Assembly (NCBI GenBank): GCA_934463165.1 | Contig: CAKSJG010000010.1 | Coordinates: forward strand, 17,497 to 81,496 | Source of the DNA: an uncultured Clostridia bacterium | Lineage (GTDB): Bacteria; Bacillota; Clostridia; UMGS1810 | Direction: 5' to 3' | Length of the DNA stretch: 64,000 bases | Shown here: positions 59,980-64,000 of the stretch, in pieces | Layout: every line of letters begins with the position of its first letter | Numbering within the stretch: the stretch's first letter is position 1 | Translations under genes and position numbers: made by a program | The notes under the pieces: generated by a model | Databases searched by the model: none | What the model saw: the letters and a program-made list of their open reading frames with translations, nothing else | What the model was told of the DNA's origin: nothing

Positions 59980-60564
59980 CTATATTCCGAATTTACCGCG
60001 CGCTTCGTTAAATTTTTTTATCGGCTGCATTTTTTCGGCAGGAGGGCAAAGTGTTTTATACATCAATGCGGTTGTATACCATCTGTTAAATTTATATCCG
60101 CAGTTTTCCATTTGACCGGCAAGCCGATATCCCTGCCTTTCATGAAAATGCTTGCTGTTATATACAGAATCGTCTTCCGTATTTTCGGGAGGGGTTAAGA
60201 CGGCAACGGCATTTACAATTCCCTGCTCTTTAAGAATTGCTTCAAGCATATCGTAAAGTTTCCGACCAATTCCCATGCCGCGTGCATTTTTATCGATATA
60301 AACAGTGAGCTCCGCATCCCACCCGTATGCCGCTCTTGTCCTGAAAAATCCTGCATATGCATAGCCGACAATCTTGCCGTCCGCCTCCGCAACAAGGTAC
60401 GGATATGATTCAAGAGTATGTATAATTCTCTTTTTAAATTCGTCCAAAGTCGGAATTTCATATTCATATGTTATGGCGGTCTTTTCAACATAATATCCGT
60501 AAATATCAAGAAGTGCCTGTGCGTCCTCCGGCTTTGCGGCGCGAATTATTATCTTTTGTTCCAT
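59980..60564 (-). CDS. GNAT N-acetyltransferase (phosphinothricin-type)
   Basis: 194 residues. GNAT fold with IIIRAAKPEDAQALLDIY at the start, AYAGFFRTRAAYGWDAELTVYIDK and the acetyl-CoA loop ARGMGIGRKLYDML. These are features of the Pat/Bar family that acetylates methionine sulfoximine-like compounds or amino acids. It is single and convergent with tRNA-Pro. Confidence 0.88.
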   Translation of the reverse strand: MEQKIIIRAAKPEDAQALLDIYGYYVEKTAITYEYEIPTLDEFKKRIIHTLESYPYLVAEADGKIVGYAYAGFFRTRAAYGWDAELTVYIDKNARGMGIGRKLYDMLEAILKEQGIVNAVAVLTPPENTEDDSVYNSKHFHERQGYRLAGQMENCGYKFNRWYTTALMYKTLCPPAEKMQPIKKFNEARGKFGI

Positions 60565-60669
60565 GTCTGTGTGCCCCTTTTTACAATCGAAAAAATTTTA
60601 AATTACGATTAAATTGTATCATGCTTACATGATTTTGTCAAATAGCATAAAAATAATTATTAAAAACAT

Positions 60670-60698
60670 TTGACAAGTTTGCAATTAGACGATAAAAT
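60670..60698 (+). promoter_or_regulatory. Consensus-like promoter upstream of phage-tail remnant
   Basis: TTGACA (60670-60675), 17 bp, TAAAAT (60693-60698). No intact gene follows within 1 kb. Confidence 0.5.
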
Positions 60699-60821
60699 AA
60701 TATTCTTATCGGATAACGACGTTATTAAAAGGAGAAAGAGTGAAAATAAATAGGTATTTTAAGACATAACAAAAAATGGTATCTGATACCCCCAAAAAAA
60801 ATATTTAAGCATTAGTTATCG

Positions 60822-61789
60822 TTGCATTTAACTAATAAAGAAGTATCATACAAGCTGGTTGTGGGCGGCAATGACATTACATCTTATGTGGGTAGTCTGT
60901 CTTGGCAAAACTCGATAGATGAGCTTGCAACAAAGATAAGTTTTGAGATTGCAAAGTCTGATACAAATTATGTGAATACATACGCTCCGCACATTGGCGA
61001 TATCGTAAACTTCTGCACCAACATTGAGATATTCCGTGGAATTGTGATTGCGGTCGATGACGGAGATAAATTCAAAAATAAACATACGGTGACGGATTTC
61101 GGTTGGTATCTCAATAAATCAAAGGAAACCTATCAGTTTAACAACATGAACGCAAAGAAAGCAGTTATACGGCTTGCTCCGACTTCAATATTACGATTGA
61201 TTCCGTACCGGAATTGAATATAAGTATCACACAGATTTACATAGATAAAACCATATCTGATATACTTTCCGATATTCTTGATAAATGCGGCAGTGGTTAC
61301 AATTTTGATATGACTCCGAATGGGATACGGATCTATAAATACGGTGCGATATATGACTACCCGGAATTCAGAATCACACCGAATACACATCTGATTTATT
61401 CTCCAACCTTAAAAGGCAATGTGTCACATACCCTTTCAATTGAGGATATGAAAAACAGCATAAAGGTAATAACCGAAACTGATAAAGTGTATACCGTCAA
61501 GGCTGTGGCGAAGGATGCCGACAGCATATATAAATACGGTGTTTTGCAGGACGTATTCAAAATTGACGAAAAAGACGGAGATGCAAATACCTACGCGAAA
61601 AACAAGTTGTCGGAACTGAATAAAATCAAGGAGAGCTTTTCAATAGAAATTATTGAGACAGTAAACAGCTACACCCGAGCCGGTGCGTTGATTACCGTTG
61701 ACAATGTTAATTATCTCATCGAAAACACTGACCACAGCATAAAAAACGGAGTTCATTATGTGAAATTGGGACTGAGAAAGTTTGGATAA
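60822..61789 (+). pseudogene. Frameshifted XkdQ/YqbQ-like phage tail gene
   Basis: Two frames form one protein. 60822-61170 gives SYKLVVGGNDITSYVGSLSW and later TVTDFGWYLNKSKETYQFNN; 61190-61789 gives ELNISITQIYIDKTISDIL to HYVKLGLRKFG. They join if one base is restored near 61172-61176 (CGGCTTGCTCC, where CTTTGC would restore RLCSD). The PBSX XkdQ/YqbQ tail proteins have this organisation. No other phage genes surround it, so it is a prophage scar. Confidence 0.7.
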
Positions 61790-61863
61790 AGCAATATAGG
61801 GGAATTAAATATTTCTGAAACATATGAGAGCAAGTATTCAATATGTCTACTTGCTCTCTCGGC

Positions 61864-62184
61864 TTATATGGATTTTTCTTTGTATTCCGTACCCCACGCA
61901 ACCATAGCGTCAAGCACGGGTTTTAAGCTGTAACCCGTTTCGGTCAGTGTGTACTCAACCCTCGGCGGCACCTCTGCGTAAACCTTTCTTGTCAAAAGTC
62001 CCGCATCTTCCATTGAACGGAGATTTGCAGTGAGCACCTTTTGAGAAATGTTTCCGACGGATTTCTTTAATTCCCCGAATCGTTTGGTACCTTCCAAAAG
62101 GTCACGGATAATCAGCACCTTCCAACGGTCGGATATAAGCATAAGCGTTGTTTCAACCGGGCAAGCCGGCAAGTCCTTTGTCAT
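61864..62184 (-). CDS. HxlR-family transcriptional regulator
   Basis: 106 residues, winged helix. CPVETTLMLISDRWKVLIIRDLLEGTKRFGELKKS near the N-terminus, with the redox-active Cys8 typical of HxlR/YodB sensors, then ISQKVLTANLRSMEDAGLLTRKVYAEVPPRVEYTLTETG. It is divergent from the flavin/ferredoxin gene and probably controls it. Confidence 0.92.
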   Translation of the reverse strand: MTKDLPACPVETTLMLISDRWKVLIIRDLLEGTKRFGELKKSVGNISQKVLTANLRSMEDAGLLTRKVYAEVPPRVEYTLTETGYSLKPVLDAMVAWGTEYKEKSI

Positions 62185-62376
62185 ATGTGCACCTCCTCAT
62201 TCCCAAAGTATAATTTGGAAACTAACATGCTTTATATTCTGTATATTCTATATTATACTCAACATATTGCATTTTGTCAAGACCGTTTCCTTTCGGTAAC
62301 TATACCACAAATATGTGCGTACTTTACAAAATCGCCCGATGATTTTATAATAGACAGTATGAGGAGGTCTGTAAAA

Positions 62377-63000
62377 ATGACGGTAATTGAATTTTTCAGA
62401 ACTGTTTGCGAGGATATACATTCAACGGTTGTTGCCACAGTGGATAAAAATAATCTTCCCGTGACCTGCGTCATTGATATTATGGACTATGACAGTGACG
62501 GACTGTATTTTTTGACCGCACGGGGCAAAAACTTTTATGACAGATTAAAGGAATACGGTTATCTGTCGCTTACGGGAATGAAAGGCAGCGACACTATGCA
62601 CAGTGTTTCGGCATCTATTTTCGGATATGTTCGTGAGATTGGAACAGAACGACTGAAAACATTGCTGCAAAAAAATCCATATATGTATGAAATCTATCCG
62701 ACCGAGGAATCGCAGAAGGCATTGACGGTATTTCAAATTTACAAAGGCAGCGGCGAAATATTTGACCTGTCAAAAAAGCCGATCGAGCGTTATTGCTTTA
62801 CATTCGGCAATGCGGACGAAGTGAAAAGCGGATATTATATAACGGACAAATGCACAGGCTGCGGCAAATGCTTGACGGTGTGTCCTCAAAATTGTATTGA
62901 TATAACGGCAGGCAAAGCAAAAATAAATCAAACAAATTGCCTGCATTGCGGCAGCTGCATTGAAGTATGCCGCTTTGGAGCTGTCAGGAAAAGAGGTTAA
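62377..63000 (+). CDS. Pyridoxamine-phosphate-oxidase-like protein with 2x[4Fe-4S] domain
   Basis: 207 residues. Residues about 1-135 form a split-barrel FMN-binding domain (HSTVVATVDKNNLPVTCVIDIMDYDSDGLYFLTARGK). The C-terminal 60 residues carry CTGCGKCLTVCP and CLHCGSCIEVC, two bacterial ferredoxin motifs. It is likely a flavoprotein reductase fed by ferredoxin. Start 62377 behind GAGGAGG; the frame extends far upstream without function. The HxlR regulator diverges from the same region. Confidence 0.87.
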   Translation: MTVIEFFRTVCEDIHSTVVATVDKNNLPVTCVIDIMDYDSDGLYFLTARGKNFYDRLKEYGYLSLTGMKGSDTMHSVSASIFGYVREIGTERLKTLLQKNPYMYEIYPTEESQKALTVFQIYKGSGEIFDLSKKPIERYCFTFGNADEVKSGYYITDKCTGCGKCLTVCPQNCIDITAGKAKINQTNCLHCGSCIEVCRFGAVRKRG

Positions 63001-63004
63001 GGCT

Positions 63005-63775
63005 ATGACGCAAAACGAAAGACTGATATTTTTAATCGAGTATCTGCTGAACGAATCCGAAAGATACCGGGATATTGATATTCCGAGTGATATAACGGAA
63101 CAGAAAAATCTGTTTCGCTCGCTTGTGAATATACGAACACCGAAAGCGATTTCGGATGATTTTATAAAAATACAAGATGAATATTTGCAAGGTGAAATTG
63201 CCGAAAAAGGCATAACCGATGCCGATACGCTGCTGTTTGAAGAAAATAAAATCAGCCTGTGGCAAGGCGATATTACAACGCTTAAATGCGGTACGATTGT
63301 CAATGCCGCAAATTCCGCAATGCTCGGTTGCTTTGTGCCGTGCCATAAGTGTATTGACAATGCTATACACACTTTTTCGGGCGTTGAACTTCGGCTTGAA
63401 TGTGCGAAAATTATGGAAAAGCAGGGTTTTGCGGAGCAAACGGGCAAGGCGAAAATCACAAAATCATACAATTTGCCCTGCGATTATATTTTGCACACGG
63501 TAGGTCCGACTGTAAACGGTCGGCTGACAGAAAAACATTGTACTCTGCTTGCATCATGCTATAATTCGTGTTTGGATTTGGCAGAGCGGTACGGGATAAA
63601 ATCAGTCGCATTTCCGTGCATATCTACCGGTGAATTTCATTTCCCGAACGAAAAAGCGGCAGCAATTGCGATAAATACCGTGCGTGAAAAATTAAAAACT
63701 TCAACTGTTGAAAGGGTGATTTTCAATGTTTTTAAGGACGAGGACAAACGAATCTACGAAAAACTTCTCGGATAA
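63005..63775 (+). CDS. Zinc-macrodomain protein-ADP-ribosylhydrolase
   Basis: 256 residues. Macro domain motifs: GTIVNAANSAMLGC, then FVPCHKCIDNAIHTFSG with Cys/His zinc ligands (the Zn-macro subgroup), HTVGPTVNGR, and FPCISTGEFHFP. An N-terminal helical extension of about 75 residues belongs to the subgroup. These enzymes remove ADP-ribose that a class M sirtuin attached to a lipoylated carrier. Here it directly precedes and overlaps such a sirtuin gene. Start 63005, 5 bp after the ferredoxin gene's stop. Confidence 0.9.
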   Translation: MTQNERLIFLIEYLLNESERYRDIDIPSDITEQKNLFRSLVNIRTPKAISDDFIKIQDEYLQGEIAEKGITDADTLLFEENKISLWQGDITTLKCGTIVNAANSAMLGCFVPCHKCIDNAIHTFSGVELRLECAKIMEKQGFAEQTGKAKITKSYNLPCDYILHTVGPTVNGRLTEKHCTLLASCYNSCLDLAERYGIKSVAFPCISTGEFHFPNEKAAAIAINTVREKLKTSTVERVIFNVFKDEDKRIYEKLLG

Positions 63776-64000
63776 AATAACACAGCTTGCCGAAAAAATA
63801 AGCTCTGCCGACGCAGTTATTATCGGCGCCGGCGCCGGTCTTTCAACTTCTGCCGGATTTACCTACTCCGGCGAAAGATTCAGCAAATATTTTTCCGATT
63901 TCAAAGAAAAATATGGCTTTACAGATATGTATTACGGCGGTTTTTACCCGTATAAAACGCTCGAAGAATATTGGGCGTATTGGTCGAGATATATTTATAT
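63726..64000 (+). CDS. Class M sirtuin (SirTM), N-terminal part, cut by window edge
   Basis: Starts at 63726 inside the macro gene, overlapping by 50 bp in another frame. The visible 91 residues have KITQLAEKISSADAVIIGAGAG, then LSTSAGFTYSGERF and YYGGFYPYKTLEEYWAYWSRY, the SirTM form of the sirtuin nucleotide site. SirTMs ADP-ribosylate a lipoyl carrier in some Firmicutes. Partners such as GcvH-L and LplA2 would have to lie beyond the window. Confidence 0.88.
   Translation, partial: MFLRTRTNESTKNFSDKITQLAEKISSADAVIIGAGAGLSTSAGFTYSGERFSKYFSDFKEKYGFTDMYYGGFYPYKTLEEYWAYWSRYIY

Overview
The window looks like a chromosomal segment of a low-GC, endospore-forming anaerobic Clostridia bacterium, plausibly a gut Oscillospiraceae/Ruminococcaceae relative. 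The support is AGGAGG-type ribosome sites, a spoIIM homologue beside a xerD homologue, a spoIVFA/spoIVFB-like M23-M50 pair, RNase Y with its YmdB partner, meso-diaminopimelate dehydrogenase and ATP-forming PEP carboxykinase. Genus-level placement is inference.

Layout. 1-16.6 kb is mostly leftward housekeeping: a zinc-ribbon membrane protein (cut by the window edge), a XerD homologue with altered catalytic residues, spoIIM, proC, rluB-type pseudouridine synthase, pckA, a rightward GH36-like alpha-galactosidase, a T-box-controlled HTH-cupin-acyl-CoA ligase, a radical-SAM/DUF2344 pair, the SpoIVF-like pair and a DUF421 protein. 16.7-24.7 kb is a rightward aromatic operon, tyrA-aroF-aroB-aroA-aroC-pheA-aroE/K. 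It is preceded by a consensus promoter, a 31-codon Phe/Tyr-rich leader peptide and an antiterminator/terminator pair, which together form a complete ribosome-mediated attenuator. 24.8-28.5 kb holds a repeat-bearing membrane protein, interspersed hairpin repeats, an HMA metallochaperone and a Zn/Cd-type P-ATPase.

28.7-39.3 kb is an accessory island. A tyrosine recombinase is followed by two 22-bp inverted repeats that bracket 198 bp holding a strong promoter now pointing away from the downstream genes, which looks like an invertible promoter in the OFF state. Beyond it lie a zinc-ribbon/TPR/TIR protein, a decayed DUF6273 fragment, a SIR2-like protein, a second TIR protein with a seven-repeat RCC1 propeller, a frameshifted small gene, an SPFH/zinc-ribbon protein and a membrane protein. 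All point rightward and end at a strong terminator. TIR plus SIR2 content resembles Thoeris-type NAD-based defence, but the architecture is not the canonical two-gene one. This is the best candidate for an undescribed system.

39.4-53.3 kb returns to core genes: ddh, a peptide-binding lipoprotein, ymdB, rny, an amidohydrolase, pyrR and uraA. A sugar cluster follows: AraC regulator, MDR dehydrogenase, RpiB-type isomerase, a ROK kinase/epimerase fusion and a hydroxypyruvate-isomerase-like protein. The kinase, isomerase and epimerase activities match the three steps of D-allose/allulose catabolism. 53.4-59.6 kb is a leftward F1Fo ATP synthase operon (a-c-b-alpha-gamma-beta-epsilon) with no separate delta gene; a short delta-like segment is fused to the alpha N-terminus. 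The right end has tRNA-Pro, a GNAT, a frameshifted phage-tail remnant, an HxlR regulator divergent from a flavin/ferredoxin protein, and a zinc-macrodomain/class-M sirtuin pair, the latter cut by the window edge.
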